Positions 22,634 through 31,334 of a stretch of DNA of 36,186 nt are shown here, piece after piece. The stretch lies in assembly GCA_031274855.1 (NCBI GenBank), contig JAISPO010000012.1:1-36186 (forward strand). Reading direction: 5' to 3'. Position 1 is the first letter of the stretch, and each line of letters opens with the position of its first letter. The notes below the pieces were generated by a model. That model saw nothing but the letters and a program-made list of their open reading frames with translations. It was not told the origin of the DNA and did no database searches. Position numbers and translations under genes: made by a program. The DNA is from Zoogloeaceae bacterium (GTDB lineage Bacteria; Pseudomonadota; Gammaproteobacteria; Burkholderiales; Rhodocyclaceae).

Positions 22634-23793
22634 GCGCGATGTTCATGGCCGGTGTGACAGGCACCAACGGCAAGACTTCGGTCACGCAATGGTTCGCTCA
22701 AGCAATGACGGCGCGTGGCCGCAAGTGCGCCGTCATCGGTACGCTCGGAAACGGTTTTCCGGGCGCTCTGGTGGTGGGCCCCAATACCACGCCGGGCGCG
22801 GCGGTGCTGAAAACACTGCTGCCCGAATTGGCGGCGCAGGGCGCGCAAGCCTACGCGATGGAAGTTTCGTCCATCGGCCTGCATCAGAACCGTGTCGCGG
22901 ATGTTCGTTTCAATGTCGCGGTGTTCACCAACCTGACCCGCGACCATCTCGATTATCACGGCACGATGGAAACGTATGCGGCGCAGAAACGCAAGCTGTT
23001 CGACATGCCCGGACTTGCCTGCGCCGTCCTCAATCTCGACGACCCCTTCGGTGAGCAACTCGACGCCGAACTGGCGGGGCATATGCGCGTCATCGGCTAC
23101 ACGCTGGAAGGCAAAGTTAGCCGTGGCGAAACGCTGGCTGCGCGCGATTTGGCGGCCACGGTTACCGGCATCGCCTTTACGCTCAACGGCGCGCGCATGA
23201 CCGCGCCGCTGATTGGCCGCTTCAACGCCGCCAATCTGCTTGCGCTTACCGGCGCTTTGCTCGCTGCCGGTGAAACGCTGGCGGATATTGCCGAGGCGCT
23301 GCCCAAGCTGACGCCGCCGCCGGGCCGCATGGAGGCGGTCGGCGGCCGTGATGTGCCGCTGGTCGTCATCGACTACGCCCACACGCCGGATGCGCTTGAA
23401 AAAGCATTGGTGACATTGAAAGAAGTCGCCGCCACGCGCGGCGGCAAACTGATTTGCGTATTCGGTTGCGGCGGCAACCGCGACGCGGGCAAGCGGCCAT
23501 TAATGGGCGCGGTGGCCGAGCGCATGTCCGATGGCGTATTGCTGACCAGCGACAATCCGCGCGCGGAAGAACCGGCGCAAATCATTGCGGATATTGTCGG
23601 CGGCATGAAGCGTCGGCCGCAGATCGAGGCCGACCGCGCGCTGGCCATCCGCCGCGCCGTCGACGCGGCAGCGGCTTGCGATGTGATTCTGCTGGCTGGA
23701 AAAGGCCACGAGGCTTATCAGGAAACCGGCGGCGCGCGTCAGCCGTTTTCCGATCTCGAACAGGCCAGACAAGCCTTGGAGCAGCGGCGATGA
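22630..23793 (+). CDS. murE: UDP-MurNAc-tripeptide synthetase MurE lacking its N-terminal domain
   Basis: Adds meso-diaminopimelate to UDP-MurNAc-L-Ala-D-Glu. The product is only 387 residues; MurE is normally about 490-500. The ATP-binding loop 'GVTGTNGKTS' is at residues 8-17, whereas in E. coli MurE it is near 113-122. About 105 residues, the whole UDP-binding domain I with its uracil/diphosphate contacts, are therefore missing. The rest is complete and typical: 'AMEVSSIGLHQNRV', 'FTNLTRDHLDYHGTMETY', the probable carbamylated Lys120, 'VVIDYAHTPDALEKAL', 'FGCGGNRDAGKRPLMG', the meso-DAP-specifying 'DNPRAEEP' (308-315) and 'LLAGKGHEAYQ'. The upstream open frame is an out-of-frame shadow of ftsI with no MurE character. 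It could be an in-frame deletion, a sequence error or a real variant; activity is uncertain. Confidence 0.88.
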   Translation: MSAMFMAGVTGTNGKTSVTQWFAQAMTARGRKCAVIGTLGNGFPGALVVGPNTTPGAAVLKTLLPELAAQGAQAYAMEVSSIGLHQNRVADVRFNVAVFTNLTRDHLDYHGTMETYAAQKRKLFDMPGLACAVLNLDDPFGEQLDAELAGHMRVIGYTLEGKVSRGETLAARDLAATVTGIAFTLNGARMTAPLIGRFNAANLLALTGALLAAGETLADIAEALPKLTPPPGRMEAVGGRDVPLVVIDYAHTPDALEKALVTLKEVAATRGGKLICVFGCGGNRDAGKRPLMGAVAERMSDGVLLTSDNPRAEEPAQIIADIVGGMKRRPQIEADRALAIRRAVDAAAACDVILLAGKGHEAYQETGGARQPFSDLEQARQALEQRR

Positions 23794-25172
23794 TGATGAC
23801 CCTGCTTGAAGCCGCGCAAGCCACGAACGGCGTCGCCACCGCCGGAGAGCGTGCCTTCTCCGGCGTGTCGACCGATTCGCGGACGATAGGCAGCGGCGAG
23901 TTGTTCGTCGCGCTGCGGGGCGAGCGTTTCGATGGTCACGAGTATGCGCGCGAGGTGCTGGCAAAAGGCGCAGCCGCCGCGATGGTCAACCGCGACTGGG
24001 CGGACGGCGCGGATTTGCCGCTGGTTCAAGTGGCCGATACCCGCTTGGCGCTCGGCAGTCTGGCCGGTCATTGGCGGCGCAAGTTTTCGCTGCCGCTGAT
24101 CGGCGTCACCGGCAGCAATGGCAAAACAACCGTCAAGGAAATGTGCGCGCTCATCCTGCGCGAACATGCGCGGCGCAAGGGTGGCGATCCGGCTGAGGCG
24201 GTGCTGGCGACCCGCGGCAATCTCAATAACGACATCGGCCTGCCGATGATGCTGTTGCGCCTGCGTGAAAATCATCAAGCCGCCGTGATCGAAATGGGCA
24301 TGAATCATGCCGGTGAAATCGCTTACCTGACCCGTCTGGCGCAGCCCACGGTGGCCTTGATTACCAATGCCCAACGCGCCCATCTGGCCGGACTGGGCAC
24401 GCTGGCCGATGTGGCCCGCGCCAAGGGCGAAATCTTTGAAGGGCTGGCTAACGGCGGCATTGCCGTCATTAATGCCGACGACCCTCATGCGGCGCTGTGG
24501 CGGCAACTCGCCGCCGGTAAGGCCATGTTGAGTTTCGGTATGAACGCGCCCGCCGATGCGCGGGCAACGGCCAAGATTTGGGCGTTCTCCAGCGAGATTG
24601 CGCTTGAGTGTCCGCAGGGCAAGATCAACTTCGAATTGCCGGTGCCCGGTCGCCACAACGTGATGAATGCGCTGGCCGCTGCCACAGCCTGTCTGGCGGC
24701 GGGCGTCAGCCTCGATACCGTGGCCGCTGCCCTGTCGAAATACGCAGGCGTCAAGAGCCGCTTGCAGCGCCGCATCGGCGAGAACGGCGCATTGGTGATC
24801 GACGATACTTACAACGCCAACCCCGATTCGATGCGCGCGGCCATCGACGTGCTGGCCAGTCTGCCAGGACGGCGCATTCTCGTCATGGGCGACATGGGCG
24901 AGGCGGGCGAGAACGCCGGTCAGTTGCATGATGAAATCGGCGGCTACGCCAAAAGCCGCGGCGTCGACGCTCTGTTCGCGCTGGGCGAGCTTGCCGCCAC
25001 TGCCGCGCACAATTTCACCGGCGGCGCGAGTCATTTCGGCAAGATTGAGCAACTCATCGCCGCCTTGAAACCGGAGCTTGCCGCTGATGTGACCGTTCTG
25101 GTCAAAGGTTCGCGCTTTATGCGCATGGAGCGCGTCGTAGACGCGATTACGGAGAAACAGCATGCTGCTTGA
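23790..25172 (+). CDS. murF: UDP-MurNAc-tripeptide:D-Ala-D-Ala ligase MurF
   Basis: Last cytoplasmic Mur ligase, adding D-Ala-D-Ala to make UDP-MurNAc-pentapeptide. At 460 residues it is full length and, unlike murE here, keeps its N-terminal substrate domain ('FSGVSTDSRTIGSGELFVALRGERFDGHEY' in pattern, about residues 24-53). The P-loop is 'GVTGSNGKTTVKEM' (GSNGKT at 108-113), followed by 'NLNNDIGLPMMLLRL', 'EMGMNHAGEIAYLT', 'ALVIDDTYNANPDSM' and 'VLVKGSRFMRMERVV'. The ATG at 23790 overlaps the murE stop by 4 bp; two further in-frame ATGs follow directly. It overlaps mraY by 11 bp. Confidence 0.96.
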   Translation: MMMTLLEAAQATNGVATAGERAFSGVSTDSRTIGSGELFVALRGERFDGHEYAREVLAKGAAAAMVNRDWADGADLPLVQVADTRLALGSLAGHWRRKFSLPLIGVTGSNGKTTVKEMCALILREHARRKGGDPAEAVLATRGNLNNDIGLPMMLLRLRENHQAAVIEMGMNHAGEIAYLTRLAQPTVALITNAQRAHLAGLGTLADVARAKGEIFEGLANGGIAVINADDPHAALWRQLAAGKAMLSFGMNAPADARATAKIWAFSSEIALECPQGKINFELPVPGRHNVMNALAAATACLAAGVSLDTVAAALSKYAGVKSRLQRRIGENGALVIDDTYNANPDSMRAAIDVLASLPGRRILVMGDMGEAGENAGQLHDEIGGYAKSRGVDALFALGELAATAAHNFTGGASHFGKIEQLIAALKPELAADVTVLVKGSRFMRMERVVDAITEKQHAA

Positions 25173-26331
25173 ACTGGCTCAATGGCTGGCTAAAGACATT
25201 CGCGCTTTCAATGTCTTCAACTACATCACGCTGCGCGCCGTGCTGGCGACCATGACGGCGCTGGCGATTTCCTTCATGGCCGGCCCCTCGTTCATCCGCT
25301 GGCTGGCGGCCAGGAAGATCGGCCAAGCCGTGCGGCAGGACGGGCCGCAAACGCATCTGGTGAAAGCCGGAACGCCGACCATGGGCGGCGGCCTGATTTT
25401 GATTTCGCTGGGCATCTCGACCCTGCTCTGGGCCGATCTGCAAAATCGTTTCATGTGGATCATCCTGATTGTCACCTTCGGTTACGGCGCGATTGGATGG
25501 GTGGATGACTGGCGCAAGGTGGTCTACCAGAATCCCGCCGGTCTATCGGCCAAGGCCAAGTATTTCTGGCAATCGGCCATCGGCATCGTCGCTGCCATTT
25601 ACATCGCCTTTTCGGTCTCCGCGCCGAACAACGAGAAGGTTGTGGAATTGTTCCTGCAATGGGTAGGCAGCGGCTTCACGCTGGAACTTCCGGCCAAGGC
25701 CGATCTGATCGTGCCTTTCTTCAAGGAGGTGTCCTATCCGCTGGGCATTTTCGGCTTCATCGTTCTCACTTACTTCGTGATCGTCGGCACCAGCAACGCG
25801 GTGAACCTGACCGACGGTCTTGACGGTCTGGCCATCATGCCGGCCGTGATGATAGGCGCGGCGCTCGGCATTTTTGCCTATGTGACCGGCCACGCGGTCT
25901 TTTCAAAATATTTGCTGATTCCGTATATCCCGGGCGTCGGCGAGCTGGCGGTATTTTGCTCGGCGCTGGCGGGCGCGGGCCTGGGCTTTCTCTGGTTCAA
26001 CGCCTATCCGGCGGAAGTGTTCATGGGCGATGTCGGCGCGTTGGCAATCGGGGCGGCGCTCGGCTCGGTCGCGGTCGTCGTGCGTCAGGAAATCGTGCTG
26101 CTCATCATGGGCGGCGTGTTTGTCGCCGAAACCCTGTCGGTGATGCTGCAAGTGAGCTGGTTCAAATACACCAAGGCCCGCTACGGCGAGGGGCGGCGCA
26201 TTTTCCTGATGGCGCCGCTGCATCATCACTTCGAAAAAAGCGGCTGGAAAGAAACGCAGGTCGTGGTGCGCTTCTGGATCATCACCATCCTGCTCGTACT
26301 GTTTGGTTTGTCCACTTTGAAGATACGCTGA
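25162..26331 (+). CDS. mraY: Phospho-MurNAc-pentapeptide translocase MraY
   Basis: Integral membrane enzyme that transfers phospho-MurNAc-pentapeptide to undecaprenyl phosphate, giving lipid I. The 389-residue protein has about ten transmembrane helices. It has the conserved cytoplasmic residues Asp115-Asp116 in 'GWVDDWRKV', 'NLTDGLDGLA' (residues 215-224), 'MGDVGALAIG' (from 288) and the histidine-rich 'APLHHHFEKSGW'. The start ATG at 25162 is inside the end of murF, an 11-bp overlap. The last base of its stop is the first base of murD (TGATG). Confidence 0.97.
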   Translation: MLLELAQWLAKDIRAFNVFNYITLRAVLATMTALAISFMAGPSFIRWLAARKIGQAVRQDGPQTHLVKAGTPTMGGGLILISLGISTLLWADLQNRFMWIILIVTFGYGAIGWVDDWRKVVYQNPAGLSAKAKYFWQSAIGIVAAIYIAFSVSAPNNEKVVELFLQWVGSGFTLELPAKADLIVPFFKEVSYPLGIFGFIVLTYFVIVGTSNAVNLTDGLDGLAIMPAVMIGAALGIFAYVTGHAVFSKYLLIPYIPGVGELAVFCSALAGAGLGFLWFNAYPAEVFMGDVGALAIGAALGSVAVVVRQEIVLLIMGGVFVAETLSVMLQVSWFKYTKARYGEGRRIFLMAPLHHHFEKSGWKETQVVVRFWIITILLVLFGLSTLKIR

Positions 26332-27725
26332 TGGAACTGTCCGGCAAACGCATTCTCGTTCTCGGCCTCGGTGAATCGGGGCTGGCTGTCGCGCGTTGGT
26401 GCGATCGCCAGAGGGCGGCCGTGCGTGTGCTCGATACCCGCAGCGATCCCCCGTATCTCAAGGAATTGCGTGTGGCGGTTCCTGCGGCGGAATTCCACAG
26501 CGGCCCGATGGACGCAGGTTTCGATGAGCGTCTGCTGAATGGCGTCGATTTTCTGGTGATTTCACCCGGGCTGCCGGCGCAAATGGCGGCGGTCAGTCTT
26601 GCCCGCGCGCGCGGTCTGCCGGTGACTGGCGAAATCGAGTTATTCGCTTGGGGACTGGCGGCGCTCGGCGTGCGGCGCGACACCCGCGTCATTGCCATCA
26701 CCGGCACCAACGGCAAGACCACGACCACGACGCTGGCTGCGCATCTATGCCGCGCTGCCGGTCTTGTTACCGGCATCGGCGGCAATATTTCACCAGCGGC
26801 GCTGACCGCTTTGATGGCGGTACAAGACGCAGGCCGCTTGCCGCAGGTCTGGGTGCTCGAACTGTCGAGCTTCCAGTTGGAAACGCTGGAATCGCTCAAT
26901 GCTGAAGCCGCGGTTGTCCTCAACATCAGCGACGATCATTTGGACCGCTACAACGGTCTCGATGACTACGCGCAAACCAAGGCGCGGGTGTTCTTCGGCA
27001 AAGGCGTACAGGCGCTCAACCGCGATGATGCGCGTGTCAGGCGCATGGCGATTGCCGGACGGCGCGTCATCAGCTTCGGGCTGGACGCGCCGGAAAACGA
27101 AAACGATTTCGGCCTGCGCTCGCATGGCGGCGAGCCTTGGCTGGCGCGTGGCGGCCAGCTTCTGATGGCCGTCAGCGAACTGCCAATCGCGGGTCTGCAC
27201 AACGCCGCCAATGCGTTGGCCGCGCTCGCGCTGTGCGCCGCCATCGGCCTCGATCCTGTTGCGCTGCTGCCCGCGTTGCGGCAGTTTCGCGGCCTGCCGC
27301 ATCGGGTCGAGCGCGTCGCCGAAATCGGCGGCGTGACCTATTACGATGATTCCAAGGGCACCAATGTCGGCGCGACGGTCGCGGCCCTGCAAGGCATGGG
27401 CCGCAAGGTGGTCATCATCCTTGGCGGTGACGGCAAGGGCCAGGATTTTTCGCCGCTGAAACAGGCGGTGGCCGAACATGCGCGGGCAGCGATTCTGATT
27501 GGCCGCGACGGGCCGCTGATCGGCGCGGCGATTGCCGGTTGCGGCGTGCCGGTCGAAACAGCGGCGAGTCTGCCCGAAGCCGTGAGGCAATCGGCGGCGG
27601 CAGCCCGCGCGGGCGATGCCGTATTGCTCTCGCCCGCCTGCGCCAGCTTCGACATGTTCAAAAATTACGAGCATCGCGCCCAAGTGTTTATCGAGGCGGT
27701 GCGCCGGATGGAGGCCGCGCAATGA
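26331..27725 (+). CDS. murD: UDP-MurNAc-L-alanine:D-glutamate ligase MurD
   Basis: Second Mur ligase, adding D-glutamate. The 464-residue protein has an N-terminal Rossmann-like domain ('KRILVLGLGESGLAVARWC'), the ATP-binding 'ITGTNGKTTTTTL' (GTNGKT at 125-130), 'LELSSFQLETL', 'LNISDDHLDRY', 'HNAANALAALAL', 'YYDDSKGTNVGATVAAL' and a C-terminal domain with 'LLSPACASFDMFKNYEHR'. It is full length. It begins at the mraY stop and overlaps the ftsW start by 4 bp. Confidence 0.97.
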   Translation: MELSGKRILVLGLGESGLAVARWCDRQRAAVRVLDTRSDPPYLKELRVAVPAAEFHSGPMDAGFDERLLNGVDFLVISPGLPAQMAAVSLARARGLPVTGEIELFAWGLAALGVRRDTRVIAITGTNGKTTTTTLAAHLCRAAGLVTGIGGNISPAALTALMAVQDAGRLPQVWVLELSSFQLETLESLNAEAAVVLNISDDHLDRYNGLDDYAQTKARVFFGKGVQALNRDDARVRRMAIAGRRVISFGLDAPENENDFGLRSHGGEPWLARGGQLLMAVSELPIAGLHNAANALAALALCAAIGLDPVALLPALRQFRGLPHRVERVAEIGGVTYYDDSKGTNVGATVAALQGMGRKVVIILGGDGKGQDFSPLKQAVAEHARAAILIGRDGPLIGAAIAGCGVPVETAASLPEAVRQSAAAARAGDAVLLSPACASFDMFKNYEHRAQVFIEAVRRMEAAQ

Positions 27726-28894
27726 GCGCCGCGGCATTCGCGTCGCGCCGCCTGCCGGACGCCGCGCCGGCCGAGGTTGATCCGCTGCTGCTCTGGCCTG
27801 CGCTGTTCCTGCTGCTGCTCGGACTGGTGATGGTTTATTCCTCCTCCATCGCCATCGCCGAAGGCAGCAAATTCACCGGCTACCGGCCAGAGTACTTCCT
27901 GTTCCGCCATGCCATTTTCCTGATTATTGGCCTCGTCTGCGGCGTGGTGGCGTTTCAGGTGCCGCTCCGTCTCTGGCAGGACATGGCCCCCTGGCTGTTT
28001 CTGTGCGGCATCGCGCTGTTGATTGCCGTGCTGATTCCCCATGTCGGACGCGCGGTGAACGGGGCGCAACGCTGGTTGCCGCTTGGGCCGGTCAACCTGC
28101 AACCGTCGGAGTTGATGAAACTGTTTGTCATCCTCTACACCGCGGACTACACCACGCGCAAACTCGATGCCATGGGCAGCTTCCGCCACGGCTTCCTGCC
28201 GATGGCGACCGTGACCCTGCTGGTCGGTTTTCTGCTGCTGCGCGAACCGGATTTCGGCGCTTTCGTCGTCATTGCGGCCGTCGCTTTCGGCATTCTCTTT
28301 CTGGGCGGCATTAATGTCCGGCTGTTCTCGCTGCTGGCGCTGGTCGCCACCATCGGCTTCACGCTGCTGATTACTTTCTCCGAATACCGGCGGCAGCGCA
28401 TTCTCGGTTTCATGGACCCTTGGCAGGACGAACTCGGCAAGGGCTATCAACTCTCGCACGCGCTGATCGCCTTCGGGCGTGGCGAATGGACGGGCGTAGG
28501 TCTCGGAGCCAGTGTCGAAAAACTGTTCTATCTGCCCGAAGCGCATACCGATTTTCTGCTGGCCGTGATTGCCGAAGAACTGGGTCTGTTCGGCATCATC
28601 GCCGTGGTCGGCCTGTTTGCCCTGCTGGTACAACGCGCCTTCGTCATCGGCCGTCAGGCGCTGTTGATCGACCGCGTTTATAGCGGCATCGTGGCGCAGG
28701 GCATCGGCATCTGGCTTGGCTTTCAAGCCTTCATCAACATGGGCGTCAACATGGGCCTCTTGCCGACTAAAGGGCTGACGCTGCCGCTGATGAGTTTCGG
28801 CGGCTCCGGCATTTTGGCCAACTGTGTTGCTTTGGCGATTCTGATGCGGGTCGATTACGAGAATCGCCGCCTCATGCGAGGACAAATGGCATGA
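27722..28894 (+). CDS. ftsW: Septal peptidoglycan polymerase FtsW
   Basis: SEDS-family glycosyltransferase that polymerises lipid II at the septum in complex with FtsI. The 390-residue protein has about ten transmembrane helices. SEDS signatures include 'VMVYSSSIAIA', 'RWLPLGPVNLQPSELMKLFVILY', 'REPDFGAFVVI' (with the catalytic-type Asp), 'GRGEWTGVGLGASVEKLFYLPEAHTDF' in pattern and 'PTKGLTLPLMSFGGSGI'. The ATG at 27722 overlaps the murD stop. The longer open frame before it lies over murD. It overlaps murG by 4 bp. Confidence 0.96.
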   Translation: MSAAAFASRRLPDAAPAEVDPLLLWPALFLLLLGLVMVYSSSIAIAEGSKFTGYRPEYFLFRHAIFLIIGLVCGVVAFQVPLRLWQDMAPWLFLCGIALLIAVLIPHVGRAVNGAQRWLPLGPVNLQPSELMKLFVILYTADYTTRKLDAMGSFRHGFLPMATVTLLVGFLLLREPDFGAFVVIAAVAFGILFLGGINVRLFSLLALVATIGFTLLITFSEYRRQRILGFMDPWQDELGKGYQLSHALIAFGRGEWTGVGLGASVEKLFYLPEAHTDFLLAVIAEELGLFGIIAVVGLFALLVQRAFVIGRQALLIDRVYSGIVAQGIGIWLGFQAFINMGVNMGLLPTKGLTLPLMSFGGSGILANCVALAILMRVDYENRRLMRGQMA

Positions 28895-29949
28895 GTAAAA
28901 CCATACTAATCATGGCAGGCGGCACCGGCGGCCACATCATGCCGGGCTTGGCCGTCGCGGACCACTTCAAGGCTCAGGGCTGGCAGGTCGTCTGGATGGG
29001 CAATCCTGACGGCATGGAGGCAAAACTGGTACCGGCGCGCGGTTACGAAATGGCCAAGGTGCGCTTCAGCGCGTTGCGCGGCAAGGGCCTCTTGCGCAAG
29101 CTGCTATTGCCGGTCAACCTGTTGCGGGCCTTTATTCAGGCGTATCGGGAAATCAAGCGCATCCGGCCCAATGTCGTGCTTGGGTTCGGCGGCTACGTTA
29201 CTTTCCCCGGCGGCGTGATGGCTGTCCTGAGCGGCATCCCGCTGGTGCTGCATGAGCAGAATTCAGTCGCCGGTTTGACTAACCGGACGCTGGCGTGGAT
29301 TGCCAAGCGCGTGTTGTGCGGCTTCCCGAATGTATTGCGCAAGGGGCAGTGGGTGGGTAATCCCGTGCGCGCCGAAATCGCCGCGCTGCCGCCGCCGGTA
29401 ACGCGCTACACGCAACGCCACGGCCCGCTGAACATTCTGGTGCTCGGCGGCAGCCTCGGCGCTGCCGCGCTCAACGAGACTGTGCCGCAGGCGCTGGCGC
29501 TGATTCAGGAAACGGAAAGGCCGCAAGTCATTCATCAGGCCGGCGAGAAACACATGCAGGCGCTGCCTTGGGCTTACGAGCGGGAAAGCATCAAGGCCAC
29601 AGTCGTACCTTTCATTGAGGACATGGCCGAGGCTTACGGCTGGGCCGATCTGGTGGTCTGCCGCGCCGGCGCGTTGACTATCGCCGAACTGGCGGCGGCC
29701 GGAGTCGCCAGCGTATTGGTGCCGTTTTTGCACGCGGTCGACGACCATCAGACCAGCAATGCGCGTTTCCTCTGTTCCGTAGGCGCCGCGATCCTGCTGC
29801 CGCAGACCGACATGACGCCGGAGCGATTGGCCGAACTGCGTCAGCTCAATCGCGGCCAGTTGCTGCAAATGGCCGAAAAGGCCCACGCGCTTGCCCGCCC
29901 CGGCGCCGTCCAGACGGTCGTCCAGACGTGCATGGAGGTTGCCAAATGA
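28891..29949 (+). CDS. murG: Lipid I to lipid II GlcNAc transferase MurG
   Basis: Peripheral membrane glycosyltransferase (GT28, GT-B fold) that adds GlcNAc from UDP-GlcNAc to lipid I. The 352-residue protein has the glycine-rich 'MAGGTGGHIMPGLAVA' at its N-terminus, 'GFGGYVTFPGGVMAV', 'LHEQNSVAGLTNRTLA', 'VLGGSLGAAALNETVP' and the nucleotide-binding C-terminal segment 'CRAGALTIAELAAAGVASVLVPF'. It is complete, with 4-bp overlaps to both ftsW and murC. Confidence 0.97.
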   Translation: MSKTILIMAGGTGGHIMPGLAVADHFKAQGWQVVWMGNPDGMEAKLVPARGYEMAKVRFSALRGKGLLRKLLLPVNLLRAFIQAYREIKRIRPNVVLGFGGYVTFPGGVMAVLSGIPLVLHEQNSVAGLTNRTLAWIAKRVLCGFPNVLRKGQWVGNPVRAEIAALPPPVTRYTQRHGPLNILVLGGSLGAAALNETVPQALALIQETERPQVIHQAGEKHMQALPWAYERESIKATVVPFIEDMAEAYGWADLVVCRAGALTIAELAAAGVASVLVPFLHAVDDHQTSNARFLCSVGAAILLPQTDMTPERLAELRQLNRGQLLQMAEKAHALARPGAVQTVVQTCMEVAK

Positions 29950-31334
29950 AACACAAGGTTAAACGCATCCATTTCGTCGGCATCGGCGGCTCAGGCATGA
30001 GCGGCATCGCCGAGGTGCTGGCCAATCAGGGCTTTGAGGTTTCCGGTTCCGATATCGCCGAAAGCGCGACGACGCGGCGCATCGCCGGTCTCGGCATCAA
30101 AGTCGCCATCGGCCACGCGGCGGCCAATACGCAATCGGCGGATGCGGTGGTTGTCTCAACAGCGGTCAAAGCGGATAACCCCGAGGTGATTGCCGCCCGC
30201 GAGCGGCACATCCCCATCGTGCCGCGCGCGCAGATGCTGGCCGAGTTGATGCGCTTCCAGAAGGGCATCGCCATTGCCGGTACTCACGGCAAGACGACGA
30301 CGACAAGTCTGGTCGCGAGTTGCCTTGCCGAAGGCGGGCTGGATCCGACTTTCGTGATCGGTGGCCGCCTGAATGCCGCGGGCAGCAATGCCCGTCTCGG
30401 TCAGGGCGAGTTTCTGGTCGCCGAGGCCGACGAATCCGACGCCTCTTTCCTGCTCCTGTCGCCGGTGGCCTCGGTGGTCACCAATATCGACGCCGACCAC
30501 ATGGAAACTTACGGCCATGACTTCGGGCGTCTCAAGCAGGCGTTTGTCGATTTCCTCAATCGTCTGCCCTTCTACGGTGTCGCGGTGCTTTGTCTCGACG
30601 ATCCGAATGTCCGTGAAATCCAGCCGCGCATTACCAAGCAGGTGGTCACTTACGGCCTCGATACCAAGGCCAACATCCGCGCCGAAGATGTCGTGGCCGC
30701 AGGCGGGCAAATGCGCTTCACCTGCGTGCGCAGGAACGGCGCGACTTCGCGGCTGGCGGTGACGCTGAATCTGCCTGGAATGCACAACGTGCTCAATGCG
30801 CTCGCGGCCATCGCCATCGCCACCGAAGTTGGTGTTGCCGATGCCGCCATCGTCAAGGCGCTGGCCGAGTTCAAGGGCGTTGGCCGCCGCTTCCAGCGCC
30901 ATGGCGAAGTGGCGCTACCGGCGGGCGGCAGTTTCACGCTGATCGACGACTATGGCCATCATCCGGTTGAAATGGCCGCGACGCTGGCGGCCGCGCGCGG
31001 CGCGTTTCCTCAGCGGCGCATCCTGCTGGCTTTTCAGCCGCATCGCTACACGCGCACACGCGATTGCTTTGAGGATTTCGTCAAAGTGCTGTCGGGCGTT
31101 GACGCGCTGCTACTGGCCGAAGTTTATCCGGCGGGCGAAGCGCCCATCGTCGCTGCCGACAGCCGCACGCTGGCCCGCGCCATCCGCGTCGCCAGCAAGG
31201 TGGAGCCGGTGTTCGTGGAGGACATCGCAACGCTGCCCGAAGCGATCATCAACGCGGCGCAGCCGGGCGATGTGGTCATTACGATGGGCGCTGGTTCAAT
31301 CGGCGCTGTGCCTGCGAGGCTTGCCCATGTCTAA
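29946..31334 (+). CDS. murC: UDP-MurNAc:L-alanine ligase MurC
   Basis: First Mur ligase, adding L-alanine to UDP-MurNAc. The 462-residue protein has the N-terminal 'IHFVGIGGSGMSGIAEVLANQG' in pattern, the P-loop 'IAGTHGKTTTTSLV' (GTHGKT at 112-117), 'EADESDASFLLL', 'VVTNIDADHMETYG', 'GRRFQRHGEV', 'LIDDYGHHPVEMAATL' and 'FQPHRYTRTRD'. The ATG at 29946 overlaps the murG stop by 4 bp and gives the usual N-terminus; an extension from 29928 is not needed. The last 8 bp overlap murB. Confidence 0.97.
   Translation: MKHKVKRIHFVGIGGSGMSGIAEVLANQGFEVSGSDIAESATTRRIAGLGIKVAIGHAAANTQSADAVVVSTAVKADNPEVIAARERHIPIVPRAQMLAELMRFQKGIAIAGTHGKTTTTSLVASCLAEGGLDPTFVIGGRLNAAGSNARLGQGEFLVAEADESDASFLLLSPVASVVTNIDADHMETYGHDFGRLKQAFVDFLNRLPFYGVAVLCLDDPNVREIQPRITKQVVTYGLDTKANIRAEDVVAAGGQMRFTCVRRNGATSRLAVTLNLPGMHNVLNALAAIAIATEVGVADAAIVKALAEFKGVGRRFQRHGEVALPAGGSFTLIDDYGHHPVEMAATLAAARGAFPQRRILLAFQPHRYTRTRDCFEDFVKVLSGVDALLLAEVYPAGEAPIVAADSRTLARAIRVASKVEPVFVEDIATLPEAIINAAQPGDVVITMGAGSIGAVPARLAHV

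Noticed and set aside
23739..25163. A 474-codon minus-strand open frame opposite murF
   Set aside because: Antisense shadow of murF; low-complexity translation, no start context, and the plus strand carries all MurF motifs.
27665..28885. A 406-codon minus-strand open frame opposite ftsW
   Set aside because: Gln/His/Glu-rich translation typical of the reverse of a hydrophobic membrane protein gene; no ribosome-binding site or domain.
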